Counted from the first letter of the stretch, positions 33,781 to 43,047 are shown. The stretch is DNA of 64,000 nucleotides from Treponema sp. (GCA_031274285.1 JAISQJ010000162.1:1-64000); one strand, 5' to 3'. Numbers and translations: made by a program. The notes: a model not told the origin generated them from the letters alone.

Positions 33781-35382
33781 TTACGTTCCTTTATATAAAA
33801 TACCATTATCAACAAATTCACTGTCAAGCAAAAATTGCGTATATTCATGCCCGTTGCCGCTGAATAATTGCTCTACAGGACTGATTTCGCAGAAATAGCC
33901 GTCTTTCATCACAGCTACCACATGACAAAAATTTCGTAGCACCCGCATATCGTGGGAGATCATGATTATGGAAAATCCGTATTTTTTGTGTAATTCTTCC
34001 AGCAAATCCAAAATCTGCATCTGAACCTGCGTGTCCAGGGAAGAAATAGCCTCGTCACAAATAAGAATTTCCGGTTCTAGTACCAAAGCTCTGGCTATGG
34101 CAATCCGTTGACACTGTCCCGTACTTAGTTGCGGGGGGCGGCGGATCTGAGTTTCCGCGTCAATACCAGCCTGTTCCAGGTAGAAATACGCCTTTTCCTT
34201 CCGTTCCCTTGCGGTATCTATATGCAGATATTTCAGCGGTTCTTGCACCAACTGAAGTGCATTGCGCCTGGGATTCAGACTTGCCCGGGCATCCTGAAAA
34301 ACTATCTGGATATGGCGGCATATCTCCCGCCTTGATTTTCCTTTGAGGCTTGTAATATCCCTTCCCCTGAATTTTATTGCTCCTCCGCTCGGCTTTTCGA
34401 GCCCGGCAATACATTTTGCCAGGGTAGACTTACCGCAGCCGCTTTGTCCAAGAATACCAATTATTTCCCGTTTATTGATATTCATGCCCAAGCCGCAGAG
34501 TACCTTTACATCGTCCCGGTATGCCTTATGTAATTGCTCCACCTCAAGTATGGTCTCCTGATACTCAAGTTTACCGGAAGACCGCCTTTTCGGTAAATTA
34601 AACGCCTGTATCAGCATTTGCGTATAGGGCGATTTTGGCAGGGAAAGCACCTCGCCTGTAATGCCCTCATCAACGATATTTCCTTTCTCCAAAACGATCA
34701 CCCGATCGCTGGCCGCATAAGCCGCTGTTATGTCATGGGTAATCAGCAGTACCGCCACATGAAATTTTTTTTGTACACTTCTCAGTACACTCAAAACTTC
34801 TTTCTGGCTGATGACATCAAGCGCGGAAGTTGGCTCATCCGCTATCAGAATATCAGGCCGGAGGCAGAGCGTCAGTGCGATACAAACCCGCTGGCACATT
34901 CCCCCGCTTAGCTGGAACGGGTATGATGACAGAACCCTGCCGGGTTCAGAAAAATTTAGTAAACTGAGCATATTGAAACTCATGTCCTCAATTTCCCGTG
35001 CCGCCCCCATCTTATGAAACAGGAGCGTTTCATGAAAATGGCTGCGTATAGTTTTCATGGGGTTAAGGGCAAGCTGCGCGTCCTGATAGATCATGGTAAT
35101 TTTTTTTCCCCGAATCCGCCGCCAGTCAATAAGGGAATTTGACAGATTAACGGAGAGTTCCCCGACACACATTACTCCATCGCTGACAATGGCTGACGGA
35201 GGAAGCAAGCCCATCATCGCTTTGGCACAAGTTGATTTGCCTGACCCGCTTTCACCTAGCAGGGCTAACACCTCGCCGCAGCGCAGTTCAAATGACAGGC
35301 AATCCAGAACTATCATCTGCTTGTCGTTTTGTATATAGCGGACATTCAGGTTTTTCAGCGCCAGTACGGTTTCCGGGTTCAT
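33781..35382 (-). CDS. Fused OppD-OppF-type ABC ATPase
   Basis: 533 residues containing two complete ATPase domains in one chain. The first has G-E-S-G-S-G-K-S near residue 40, L-S-G-G-M-C-Q-R and L-I-A-D-E-P-T-S-A-L-D. The second has G-Q-S-G-C-G-K-S near 310, L-S-T-G-Q-C-Q-R and I-C-D-E-A-I-S-S-L-D. Both signature motifs are slightly unusual (M-C-Q-R, T-G-Q-C-Q-R with cysteine). Fusion of OppD- and OppF-like subunits is known in the YejF/GsiA-like group. It energises the permeases encoded just upstream in the operon. Confidence 0.9.
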   Translation of the reverse strand: MNPETVLALKNLNVRYIQNDKQMIVLDCLSFELRCGEVLALLGESGSGKSTCAKAMMGLLPPSAIVSDGVMCVGELSVNLSNSLIDWRRIRGKKITMIYQDAQLALNPMKTIRSHFHETLLFHKMGAAREIEDMSFNMLSLLNFSEPGRVLSSYPFQLSGGMCQRVCIALTLCLRPDILIADEPTSALDVISQKEVLSVLRSVQKKFHVAVLLITHDITAAYAASDRVIVLEKGNIVDEGITGEVLSLPKSPYTQMLIQAFNLPKRRSSGKLEYQETILEVEQLHKAYRDDVKVLCGLGMNINKREIIGILGQSGCGKSTLAKCIAGLEKPSGGAIKFRGRDITSLKGKSRREICRHIQIVFQDARASLNPRRNALQLVQEPLKYLHIDTARERKEKAYFYLEQAGIDAETQIRRPPQLSTGQCQRIAIARALVLEPEILICDEAISSLDTQVQMQILDLLEELHKKYGFSIIMISHDMRVLRNFCHVVAVMKDGYFCEISPVEQLFSGNGHEYTQFLLDSEFVDNGILYKGT

Positions 35383-35397
35383 GACGTTCTTTTTCCC

Positions 35398-36222
35398 TTA
35401 CATCCGGATGATCTCATAGGGATCCATCCTGTCCCGTAAGCCCTCTCCGATCAGATTGAGGGCAAGGACTGTCAGCATGATAAACAGCGCCGGTCCCAGC
35501 AATATGTGGGGAGCCTGAAAAAAATGTGCCCGGCCATCAGACAGCATACTGCCCCATTCCGGGCTGGGCGGCTGGGCGCCCAATCCAAGAAAAGAAAGGG
35601 CCGAAATTGATAGGATCAGCGTACCTAGCTCGAAGGTCGCCATAATAAACACCGGACTAATGACTTTGGGGAGCATCTCAAACAAGATAATCCTGCCGCT
35701 GGATGCTCCTAATGCTTTAGCTGCAACTACCGATATTTCATTTTTGGTTTGAAGTACAATACTACGGGCTAAACGGGCAAACGGCACCCACCACACGGCA
35801 ATCACGGCGGCCAGGAGATTTAGCAAACTTGCCCCGAACAGTGCAGCGATCACCATGGCGAATACCATAAAGGGGAAAGACATCAGCACGTCTACCAACC
35901 GCATTACTACCGCATCAAAAAAGGTCCGGTTGAACATGCCGGTAAACATACCCAGCGCCACGCCCAGGGCCAGCGCTGCGCCCAGGGCCGCAAAGGATGA
36001 TATGAGCGTTGTTCTGCCCCCGTAGAGGGTACGGGAAAACACGTCCCTGCCGTAACGGTCGGTACCAAAAGGGTGATCCCCGCTAAGTCCCGCCAGTCTA
36101 TTATCCGCGTTAGCCGCGAGGGGATCGTGGACTGCGAAAAGGGGCCCCCCGGCAACAAGGATAATGATAAGCGTCAGAAGGACACAACCTGATGCCAGAT
36201 TTAGCGGACATTTTTTTCCCAT
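35398..36222 (-). CDS. Peptide/metal-type ABC permease, DppC/NikC-like
   Basis: 274 residues with six membrane segments, F-G-T-D-R-Y-G-R-D-V-F-S-R near residue 52 (the OppC-type signature) and an EAA loop (V-V-A-A-K-A-L-G-A). Compared with OppC at 4,281, it lacks the long proline-rich N-terminus. It lies 13 bases after the partner permease and 15 before the ATPase gene. Confidence 0.9.
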   Translation of the reverse strand: MGKKCPLNLASGCVLLTLIIILVAGGPLFAVHDPLAANADNRLAGLSGDHPFGTDRYGRDVFSRTLYGGRTTLISSFAALGAALALGVALGMFTGMFNRTFFDAVVMRLVDVLMSFPFMVFAMVIAALFGASLLNLLAAVIAVWWVPFARLARSIVLQTKNEISVVAAKALGASSGRIILFEMLPKVISPVFIMATFELGTLILSISALSFLGLGAQPPSPEWGSMLSDGRAHFFQAPHILLGPALFIMLTVLALNLIGEGLRDRMDPYEIIRM

Positions 36223-36235
36223 CGGTGGTACTCCC

Positions 36236-37186
36236 TTAGCCCTCGTTCCCGCGGATCCGAGGATCGATCAAAATATAGGTCAAATCCACCATAAGATTGA
36301 TGATGATGACCGCCGATACCGTAAGCACCGCATAGCCCTGTATAGCCGGATAATCGTGCATCAATATGCTGTTCATGGCATAGTTTCCAATGCCCGGCCA
36401 GGAAAAGATGCTTTCAATCACCACGGCGCCGCCGGTTAAATGGGTAAGGGACAGGCCGATGGCGGTAACCGCCGGCAGCAAGGCGTTCTGAAGGGCATTT
36501 TTTACCACCAGCCCTTTTGACAATCCCCTTGATATGGCGGAACTTACGTACACCTGTCCCAGCTCGGAAAGTATATTGGCCCGTATCATGCGGATAATCT
36601 GGGGCGCTCCCGCCAGGGCCAGGGTAAGGGCGGGCAGCCAGAGCCTATGGATTCCCCCTGAACTGCTTATTTCATAAACATGGAACTTCACCGCGCAGAT
36701 CGATAATAAAAAAAGGGCAATGACAAAGCCCGGAACGGAAGCGAAAAAGACACAGACCAGCCGAATCGCCCCATCGGAGGGTTTTCCTGCCTTCACGGCG
36801 GTATAGGTTCCCCCTGCCGTACCCAGCAGTATCTGCAAAAAGAGGGCAGCGAATGATAAGAGCAGGGTCGCGGGTACGCGCTCCCCAATCTCGGTAATGA
36901 CCGGCCGCCTGGTCTGTATGGAATTGCCCAGATTGAGGGTAACCAGGTTTTTGAGCCAGCGGCCGTACTGTGTCATGATACCCTGATCCAGTCCATGCTC
37001 CGCCCGTATGGCCTCAATGCGTTCCCGCATCAGTTTGGTATCACTGATACCGAGATCACCGGGCTGGCCCATAAGGAGCATGATGGGATCCCCCGGCGCA
37101 AGACGGATCATGATAAAGAGAACCAGGGACGCCAGCAGCAAGGTCAGCAAGGATCCTCCTACCCGCCTGAAAATCGTAAGGATCAT
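36236..37186 (-). CDS. Peptide/metal-type ABC permease, DppB/NikB-like
   Basis: 316 residues. The ATG at 37,186 has GAGGA just before it; the GTG at 37,198, which overlaps the binding-protein stop, has no ribosome site. Six membrane segments, the I-R-L-A-P-G-D-P motif near residue 28 and an EAA loop (Y-V-S-S-A-I-S-R-G-L-S) identify it. It pairs with the DppC-like protein. Confidence 0.9.
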   Translation of the reverse strand: MILTIFRRVGGSLLTLLLASLVLFIMIRLAPGDPIMLLMGQPGDLGISDTKLMRERIEAIRAEHGLDQGIMTQYGRWLKNLVTLNLGNSIQTRRPVITEIGERVPATLLLSFAALFLQILLGTAGGTYTAVKAGKPSDGAIRLVCVFFASVPGFVIALFLLSICAVKFHVYEISSSGGIHRLWLPALTLALAGAPQIIRMIRANILSELGQVYVSSAISRGLSKGLVVKNALQNALLPAVTAIGLSLTHLTGGAVVIESIFSWPGIGNYAMNSILMHDYPAIQGYAVLTVSAVIIINLMVDLTYILIDPRIRGNEG

Positions 37187-37197
37187 AGGTCCTCGCA

Positions 37198-38748
37198 CTA
37201 ATTGACAATACGAAGATTGGCGTTAACTACATTTTCAAACTGCCGGAAGTGGGGCACAAAACCTTCCAGTGAATTACTAACCGCGGTGGGTTCCGGCCGA
37301 GGGCAAAGGTAAATAGCGGGGGACAGATCGGCAATGTGCATGGTCAGCTTGGCCGCCAGATCGCGCCGGTCCTCCTCTTCCGGGGCGTTGGCTATTTGAT
37401 CGAGTAATTGGTTGGTATATTCATCGTCAAATCCGCCATAGTTACCGGACCCTCCCGGAGCGTATTGTCCTTTAAGCTGGGCCGCCAGATTGCCGAAGGT
37501 TCCCCAGGCTTCGATGCTCCCGTCCCATTCTCCGGTCTCCCGGGCGGTTTGAATAAGAGAATAGTCTCCGTGCTGCACCGTCGTATTCACCCCAAGCCGC
37601 GACCATTGAATTTGTATGGCCTCTCCTAAAGCCTTGTCGTTCCTAAAGGTCCGCAGGAACATGGTTAACGGTTTCCCGTCCTTGTAGCGTATCCCATCGG
37701 AGCCCCGCAGCCATCCCGCTTCATCGAGCAGCCTGGCCGCCTTATCCGGGTTATAGGATTCAAAATAGGCGGTTCTTAATTCCGAAAAAGCGGGGTTAGA
37801 ACCGATCCAGGTGGTGACCGGCGTACCTAATCCCTCCTCGCCAAGCCGGATCAGTTCATCCCGGTCCAAGCCCCAGCTCAAGGCCTGCCGTACACGCTTA
37901 TCCTGAAGCTGGGGACTGTTCAGGTTAAGGTAAATGGTCTGAGTATTGGCGGCGGGAACAACGCTGATATGAGAAACGTCACTGGTCTTGAATTGCTCTA
38001 TGGCCGTAAAGGGAATATTCAAAACCACATGGTAACGCCCGCTCAGGGCGGCCAGGGCGCGGGCATCTCCATCGCCGATTTCCTCATGAACCACCCTCGG
38101 AATATTCGGCTTCTGCCCCCAGTAATTTTCGTTAATCGAAAACACCATCTTTTGGCGGGGCAAAAATTCTATAATTTTATACATGCCCGTGTAGTCCGCA
38201 CTTTCAATGCCGGTGTAGGTATATTTCTCGTCAGTATTGTGAATAACAAGCTGAGCATTGGACAGGCTCTTGCTTACATCCACATTAGGCTGTTCGGTAA
38301 GCGCCCGGATGGTATAATCAGAAAGGACGGTAAAAGTGATCCCTTCCACATAGGGATAGGCTTTCATATCCAGCTTTCTTGACCGTTCCAGGGATCCGAT
38401 AACGGCCTTGGCCGTCACCGGCGTTCCGCTCCAAAAGCGGGCTTCCGGCCGCAGCTCAATCTCCCAAGTATGGGCGTCAATTTTAACAATCCTCTTGGCG
38501 AGCATGGGCTGAATTTCTCCCGCCGCATCGGCCTTGAACAGTACCTCTGCGGCCCCCATGTTCAGCAGGTAATCCGCCGCCGGGTAAACCGTAGGATCAA
38601 CGCCGATGGCAATTTCATTGCCCGCCACTACTAATTCTGCCCCACCGGAAGAGGCGGCGGTTTTTTTAGCACCGCAAGCGCCCAGCAGGGCGCATAGCAG
38701 CACGGAGCCGATTATCAGGCGCCGTAATTTTTTCCCATCGTTTTCCAT
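37198..38748 (-). CDS. Substrate-binding lipoprotein (SBP family 5), NikA/DppA-like
   Basis: 516 residues from the ATG at 38,748, which has AAGGAGGA before it; an upstream start at 38,781 is less likely. Lipobox L-L-G-A-C (cysteine 25) makes it a lipoprotein. The body has the family 5 pattern: V-Y-P-A-A-D-Y-L-L-N-M-G-A-A-E, W-E-I-E-L-R-P-E-A-R-F-W-S-G-T, N-Y-W-G and R-Q-A-L-S-W-G-L-D-R. The NikA-like opening suggests nickel, metal-chelate or peptide as the substrate. It heads the importer operon and is divergent from the LysR regulator. Confidence 0.88.
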   Translation of the reverse strand: MENDGKKLRRLIIGSVLLCALLGACGAKKTAASSGGAELVVAGNEIAIGVDPTVYPAADYLLNMGAAEVLFKADAAGEIQPMLAKRIVKIDAHTWEIELRPEARFWSGTPVTAKAVIGSLERSRKLDMKAYPYVEGITFTVLSDYTIRALTEQPNVDVSKSLSNAQLVIHNTDEKYTYTGIESADYTGMYKIIEFLPRQKMVFSINENYWGQKPNIPRVVHEEIGDGDARALAALSGRYHVVLNIPFTAIEQFKTSDVSHISVVPAANTQTIYLNLNSPQLQDKRVRQALSWGLDRDELIRLGEEGLGTPVTTWIGSNPAFSELRTAYFESYNPDKAARLLDEAGWLRGSDGIRYKDGKPLTMFLRTFRNDKALGEAIQIQWSRLGVNTTVQHGDYSLIQTARETGEWDGSIEAWGTFGNLAAQLKGQYAPGGSGNYGGFDDEYTNQLLDQIANAPEEEDRRDLAAKLTMHIADLSPAIYLCPRPEPTAVSNSLEGFVPHFRQFENVVNANLRIVN

Positions 38749-38830
38749 TTTTATCCTCCTTACATCATGCCGCATCGCCAAACCTTATGGTTTTTATTCG
38801 TTAAGCGCATAGCCGCAATCACTATATCGA

Positions 38831-38933
38831 ATAGTTAGCTATGGCTAACTATTACTTGAAAACTTATACCCTCCGTGCTATTATGGTGTCAAGCGAATTA
38901 TTTCGATAGCTTCAATTCAATTTTTCGATAGCT
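38831..38933. promoter_or_regulatory. Operator region between LysR regulator and importer operon
   Basis: A 9-bp inverted repeat with a 4-base centre (ATAGTTAGC tatg GCTAACTAT) lies at 38,831-38,852, a good LysR-type site. Two direct copies of TTTCGATAGCT lie at 38,901-38,911 and 38,923-38,933, 22 bases apart, about two helical turns, nearer the regulator gene. Both can bind the same regulator, allowing control of the importer and of itself. Confidence 0.55.
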
Positions 38934-38947
38934 GCCGGAGGTCCCCT

Positions 38948-39820
38948 ATGAATACTTATTTTTTGAAAACCTTTATAACCCTGGCGGAAAACGGCAGTTT
39001 TTCTAAGACCGCGAAGGAACTCTTTGCGGCCCAGTCAACCATAAGCAAACGTATAAGCGAACTGGAAAGGGAGCTGGGTCAGAAGCTGTTTGTCCGCAGC
39101 CGCAGCTATGCGGAATTAACCCTGGCCGGCAAGGCGCTGCTGGAGTACGCCGGGCAGATTATCGACCTGGAGGACAAGGCCGTTGAACAGGTAAGTTTAT
39201 CCGGGGTCTTTTCCGACCGGCTGGTATTGGGCAGCGCATACGCTTTTTATGACCTGTACCTCTACGAGAACATAGAAAACTTTATGCAGCGGTATCCCGA
39301 TATTTCGCTTAAGCTTGTATTCGCCCACACCATGGAGATCATCGCCTCGCTCAGGCAGGGGTCAATTGATATTGGCTACACCCATCATCCCCTGAATCAT
39401 CCCGGTTTTAACTGCGCAATGATCAGCGAGGACGAGGTGATTCTTGTAACCGGGGGCCAGAACCGGGAATATATCAACGGCGTTCCCTCGTGTCAAATAA
39501 ACAACCTGCCTGTTTTATATTCCAATTTTCTCTATACCCCTACCTATACCTGGCTGTTCCCCGGACACCGGCAGTTTCCCCTTGACATTGATATCTGCCA
39601 CAAGGTCATCCCCTTCCTCAAGCGGGGCAGCCGCTATACCTTTCTGCCGAAAAGGTTGGTGGAAAAAGAAATCGCCGAGGGCTCAATCCTGGAGATACCC
39701 CTGCTGGACGGCAGCATACCGCCGGTTCAAAACTACCTTATCCATAAACAGGAACATCCAAAATCAGAGACCATACGGAAGTGGATAGAGGTATTCGATC
39801 CTGCCGTCACCGGACTTTAG
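38948..39820 (+). CDS. LysR-family transcriptional regulator
   Basis: 290 residues. The N-terminal winged helix-turn-helix is canonical (F-L-K-T-F-I-T-L-A-E-N-G-S-F-S-K-T-A, then L-F-A-A-Q-S-T-I-S-K-R-I-S-E-L-E). The C-terminal two-lobed effector domain follows, with D-I-G-Y-T-H-H-P-L near residue 140. It is transcribed away from the peptide/metal-type importer and most likely controls it. The regulated ligand is unknown. Its 3' end overlaps the fucosidase stop, tail to tail. Confidence 0.9.
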   Translation: MNTYFLKTFITLAENGSFSKTAKELFAAQSTISKRISELERELGQKLFVRSRSYAELTLAGKALLEYAGQIIDLEDKAVEQVSLSGVFSDRLVLGSAYAFYDLYLYENIENFMQRYPDISLKLVFAHTMEIIASLRQGSIDIGYTHHPLNHPGFNCAMISEDEVILVTGGQNREYINGVPSCQINNLPVLYSNFLYTPTYTWLFPGHRQFPLDIDICHKVIPFLKRGSRYTFLPKRLVEKEIAEGSILEIPLLDGSIPPVQNYLIHKQEHPKSETIRKWIEVFDPAVTGL

Positions 39821-41130
39821 TTAAGCCTTATTTCCACCACCGTATCCCGGGGATCGCTTAAGGGGTAGCTGTCAAAACTCTGGGGGTTCAGGTGAAAGAA
39901 GGCGTGCTCCGGGTATTCGGCCAGGTTCCAGTAGGCGGCCCGCTTGATCTCGCTGCCGTCGCTTAAGAGCCGCAGGGACCCGATCTTCCCCGCCAGGTTT
40001 GGCAGGCAGACGCCGCCGGCCTGGGCTTCCAGAACATGGGCGTAGAGCTTCTTCCCCCTTTGGGTAAAACGGCCCCATTCCGGCTTGGGGTAGTCCGAAG
40101 CGCCGCAGCCATAAATACTTTCGCCGTTGTCCGCCATCCAGCGGCCCACCTCCTCCAGAATCTCGATGGAAGCCCCGGGGATGCGGCCCTTGGCGTCGGG
40201 CCCTACGTTAAGCAGGAGATTGCCGTTTTTTGACACGCACTCCACCAGCATCCGTATCACCATTTCCGCGCTTTTCCAATGACGGTCGGCAGCGCAATAA
40301 CCCCAGTGGTTGTTCAGGGTAATACAGGCCTCCCAGGGAACACTTTCCCCCAGCTCATTTTTTATACCCCCCGGCGGAATCATCTGCTCAGGGCAGGCAA
40401 AGTCGCCGGCAAAATCCGAAGGTTCCTCTTTTAGAATAGTCCCCGATTCCTCCCCCGAACCTTCCAGCCGGTTGTCCGTGATCACCCAGGGCTGAAGAGA
40501 ACGGACCATTTCGATCAACTCCCGGGCCTTCCACTTGGGGCCCTTCATCTCGCCGTAGGAAAAATCGAACCACATAATATCCAGCCGGCCGTAAGAAGTA
40601 AGCAGCTCCCGCACCTGGCCGTGCATAAAATCCAGGTAGCGTTCAAAATCCCTCCCGTCGTTTTTCTCGGCGGGATCGTCCCGCAAAGGGTGCTGCCGGT
40701 CGCCAAAGTGGGGAAAGTCCGGGTGCCGCCAGTCAATAATAGAAAAGTAGAGCCCCACCTTTATGCCCTCCGCCCGGAAAGCCTCCAGGTATTCCCGCAC
40801 CAGGTCCCGGCCCGCCGGCGTGTTGGTTGATTTAAAATCGGTCAACGCCGTGTCCCACAGACAAAAGCCGTCGTGGTGTTTGGCCGTAAGAACCGCGTAC
40901 TTCATCCCCGCCTTTTTAGCCGCCTGAGCCCAGAGCCGGGGCTCATACTCCGCCGCCGTAAATTCCCTAAAGAACTCAAGATAGTCCTCCTGCGGTATCC
41001 GCTCCACGCTCCGCACCCACTCCCCCCTGGCCGGAATCGCGTAAAGCCCCCAATGGATAAACATCCCAAACCGGGCGTCCCGGAACCAAGCGGTCCTTTC
41101 GGCCCGTTCCGCTCTATTTTTGTTCGCCAT
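39817..41130 (-). CDS. Alpha-L-fucosidase (GH29)
   Basis: 437 residues from the ATG at 41,130, which follows CGGAGGATCTT; an earlier start would add a non-conserved stretch. GH29 features are clear: W-F-R-D-A-R-F-G-M-F-I-H-W-G near residue 12, A-K-H-H-D-G-F-C-L-W near 78, and the nucleophile aspartate in D-I-M-W-F-D-F near 195. A G-N-L-L-L-N-V-G-P-D motif follows. No signal peptide is present, so it acts in the cytoplasm on imported fucosylated sugars. Confidence 0.93.
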   Translation of the reverse strand: MANKNRAERAERTAWFRDARFGMFIHWGLYAIPARGEWVRSVERIPQEDYLEFFREFTAAEYEPRLWAQAAKKAGMKYAVLTAKHHDGFCLWDTALTDFKSTNTPAGRDLVREYLEAFRAEGIKVGLYFSIIDWRHPDFPHFGDRQHPLRDDPAEKNDGRDFERYLDFMHGQVRELLTSYGRLDIMWFDFSYGEMKGPKWKARELIEMVRSLQPWVITDNRLEGSGEESGTILKEEPSDFAGDFACPEQMIPPGGIKNELGESVPWEACITLNNHWGYCAADRHWKSAEMVIRMLVECVSKNGNLLLNVGPDAKGRIPGASIEILEEVGRWMADNGESIYGCGASDYPKPEWGRFTQRGKKLYAHVLEAQAGGVCLPNLAGKIGSLRLLSDGSEIKRAAYWNLAEYPEHAFFHLNPQSFDSYPLSDPRDTVVEIRLN

Positions 41131-41308
41131 AAGATCCTCCGTCCCCAGTATAGCCTGCAAACCATAAAAGACGCCATCCCGGTACCCGGCCGGCAAAATT
41201 TTGGAAATCCACCTACTCAAGGGGGAAAAAATGGGATATACTCTTATTTAATCGGTATGAACACCGTGCCCAGGCGGGGCGGAAATCGAATATAAGGAGC
41301 GGCTACAC

Positions 41309-41530
41309 ATGAGCCATGAACAGCTTGTGGCAACCTGGATTAGCTTTATGGGAACTGCCATGAGAAAAGCCTACGGACTCTCCCGAGACCAGTATATAAG
41401 ACTGGCGCAAAAGTACCGCCTTATTCATTTTCTGGCCGACAACTACGAATTATTGCATTACTATGATAATAACTATGTGGTAGATGACATCACACGCTAT
41501 ATTTCAGGACAGGGCGGTACCGTACAATAA
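41309..41530 (+). CDS. DUF3791-like small protein (candidate antitoxin component)
   Basis: 73 residues. Helical protein with an I-S-F-M-G-T-A-M-R-K-A-Y-G and H-F-L-A-D-N-Y-E-L-L-H-Y pattern characteristic of DUF3791 proteins, which are found paired with DUF3990 ART-like proteins. Start follows AAGGAG; a TATACT box lies at 41,237-41,242, though its -35 box is weak. It is 0 bases from the following DUF3990 gene. Confidence 0.65.
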   Translation: MSHEQLVATWISFMGTAMRKAYGLSRDQYIRLAQKYRLIHFLADNYELLHYYDNNYVVDDITRYISGQGGTVQ

Positions 41531-41792
41531 ATGATTTACCCGGAATTAGACAATCTCCTTTATCACGGATCAATGGACAGGGTTAGTGATATTGATTTAG
41601 ACAAAAGCGCCCACGGCAAGGATTTTGGCCGTGGTTTTTACACAACAAATCAACGGGAACAGGCGGCTAAATTCGCCGCTGTCAAGGCGAAACGATTCAA
41701 TAAAAAGGTTATACAACCAAGTGTTTTTTGGAACAAGGCGGGCCGTATCTTCTCTGCGGTTTAAGGAGGCGTTTAAAATTGGAATTAACTGA
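41531..41792 (+). pseudogene. Internally deleted DUF3990 (ADP-ribosyltransferase-like) toxin
   Basis: The first 55-60 codons read as the family N-terminus: L-Y-H-G-S-M-D-R-V near residue 9 and the G-R-G-F-Y-T-T motif near 33-39, both typical of the ART fold. Then the frame runs into a short unrelated tail and stops at 41,764. In the next frame, from about 41,700 to a stop at 41,790-41,792, the sequence reads Y-N-Q-V-F-F-G-T-R-R-A-V-S-S-L-R-F, the usual DUF3990 C-terminus. The central half (usually around 60-70 residues) is missing. A deletion with frameshift thus joined the two ends. The C-terminal frame still overlaps the next gene, as expected in the ancestral operon. Confidence 0.7.
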
Positions 41793-42003
41793 AACCTTAA
41801 TTGACGGCGCCATTGACAGCATCACGGGTTTCATGGTCGCAAGGGCCGCAAAACAGTACCATGAACCCATCACAAAAATGATGGAAAGGTTTCTTTTGTC
41901 AAACACCTATAAGCTCCTCTCCGATAAAGATACCGGCCTTTACTGGGACAGCCTGAGCGAAACGTATGCTATGTTAATAAACGAGATTGAAGGGCGGTCG
42001 TGA
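41779..42003 (+). CDS. DUF3791-like small protein, second copy
   Basis: 74 residues from the TTG at 41,779, preceded by AAGGAGG at a 9-base gap; the ATG at 41,728 lies within the toxin remnant and is not favoured. Helical pattern with F-M-V-A-R-A-A-K-Q-Y-H-E and L-S-D-K-D-T-G-L-Y-W-D-S. Two DUF3791-like genes flanking a DUF3990 gene is a recurrent arrangement. Its stop overlaps the PfkB gene (GTGA). Confidence 0.65.
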   Translation: MELTETLIDGAIDSITGFMVARAAKQYHEPITKMMERFLLSNTYKLLSDKDTGLYWDSLSETYAMLINEIEGRS

Positions 42004-42920
42004 AACAAACCCTGGTAATCGGGTCCACGGTGGTAGATATACTGATCACCGTGCCCCGCCTTCCCCGCCGGGGGGAGGATATCAATATCACTTCCTCCCT
42101 GTGCCGCATCGGCGGCTGTGCCTACAATGTGTATAAAACGTTACGCCTGTTCCAAAGCCCCGCCATGCTCTGTTCCCCCGTGGGGAGCGGTATCTGGGGC
42201 CGCATGGTCCGGGACTGGCTTTCCGCCGAGGGTATAGATCCCTTTGTAAATCTGGAGGCGGAAAACGGCTGCTGCTACTGCCTTATTGAGGGGGACGGGG
42301 AGCGGAGTTTTTTGTCCCACCACGGGGCGGAGTACCTTTTTTCCCGGACCTGGATGGAGGGGCTTGACTATTCCCGGACCGACAGCGTCTTTATCTGCGG
42401 CATCGAGGTGGAGGATCCCACGGGGGGTGAAATCGTGGATTTTGTCTATGAACATCCCGATTTGGATCTCTACTTTGCCCCCGGCCCCCGGATTGCCCAC
42501 ATCCCCCCCGGCCGTATGGAACGGCTCCTCAGCCGCCGTACTACCGGGAGCAGGGGCCCCGTCCTCCATCTGAACGGAAGCGAGGCCCGCGGCTTTTCCG
42601 GCAGGGATACGGTGGAAGCGGCGGCGGATTTTCTTTTCCAAAGGACCGGAAACGATCTGGTGATCACCCTGGGGGCGGAGGGCTGTTACTACCGGGAAAG
42701 GGACAAGCCGGAGGGGCGCCTGGTCCCCGGCCTTCCCGCCGAAGTGATCGATACGGTGGGCGCCGGGGACGCCCACTGCGGCGCGGTAATCGCCTGCCTT
42801 AAACAGGGGATGACCCTGCAGGAAGCCTGCGAAAGGGCCAACGCGGCCGGCGCCGCGGCGGTAGCCGTTCGGGGGGCGACACTGGATAAACTGCCGCCCT
42901 TCCCGCTGCGGGCCGAATGA
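42000..42920 (+). CDS. PfkB-family carbohydrate kinase
   Basis: 306 residues starting at GTG at 42,000. The N-terminal V-I-G-S-T-V-V-D-I motif and a glycine pair (I-G-G-C-A-Y-N-V) precede the C-terminal D-T-V-G-A-G-D-A-H-C-G signature with the catalytic aspartate. Ribokinase-type enzymes phosphorylate sugars or nucleosides; the substrate is not evident. It is translationally coupled to the DUF3791 gene through GTGA, probably because the toxin locus inserted or remains upstream. Confidence 0.9.
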   Translation: MKQTLVIGSTVVDILITVPRLPRRGEDINITSSLCRIGGCAYNVYKTLRLFQSPAMLCSPVGSGIWGRMVRDWLSAEGIDPFVNLEAENGCCYCLIEGDGERSFLSHHGAEYLFSRTWMEGLDYSRTDSVFICGIEVEDPTGGEIVDFVYEHPDLDLYFAPGPRIAHIPPGRMERLLSRRTTGSRGPVLHLNGSEARGFSGRDTVEAAADFLFQRTGNDLVITLGAEGCYYRERDKPEGRLVPGLPAEVIDTVGAGDAHCGAVIACLKQGMTLQEACERANAAGAAAVAVRGATLDKLPPFPLRAE

Positions 42921-43012
42921 CGCCCCCCGCCGCAGAGACGCAATGAACCTTCGGTTCGGCGGGGTATCGCCGGCCGGGAGGTTTTACCCCCCCCTTCGAA
43001 TAGCGGGGGCGT

Positions 43013-43047
43013 TGCGGGGGCACTGGCGGCTAAACGCCGCCCCCGCA
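43013..43047. repeat. Large hairpin
   Basis: Stem TGCGGGGGC/GCCCCCGCA (9 bp) with an inner GGCG/CGCC stem and a 6-base loop. It lies after the PfkB gene and may act as a terminator, although no T-run follows on the plus strand. Confidence 0.5.
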
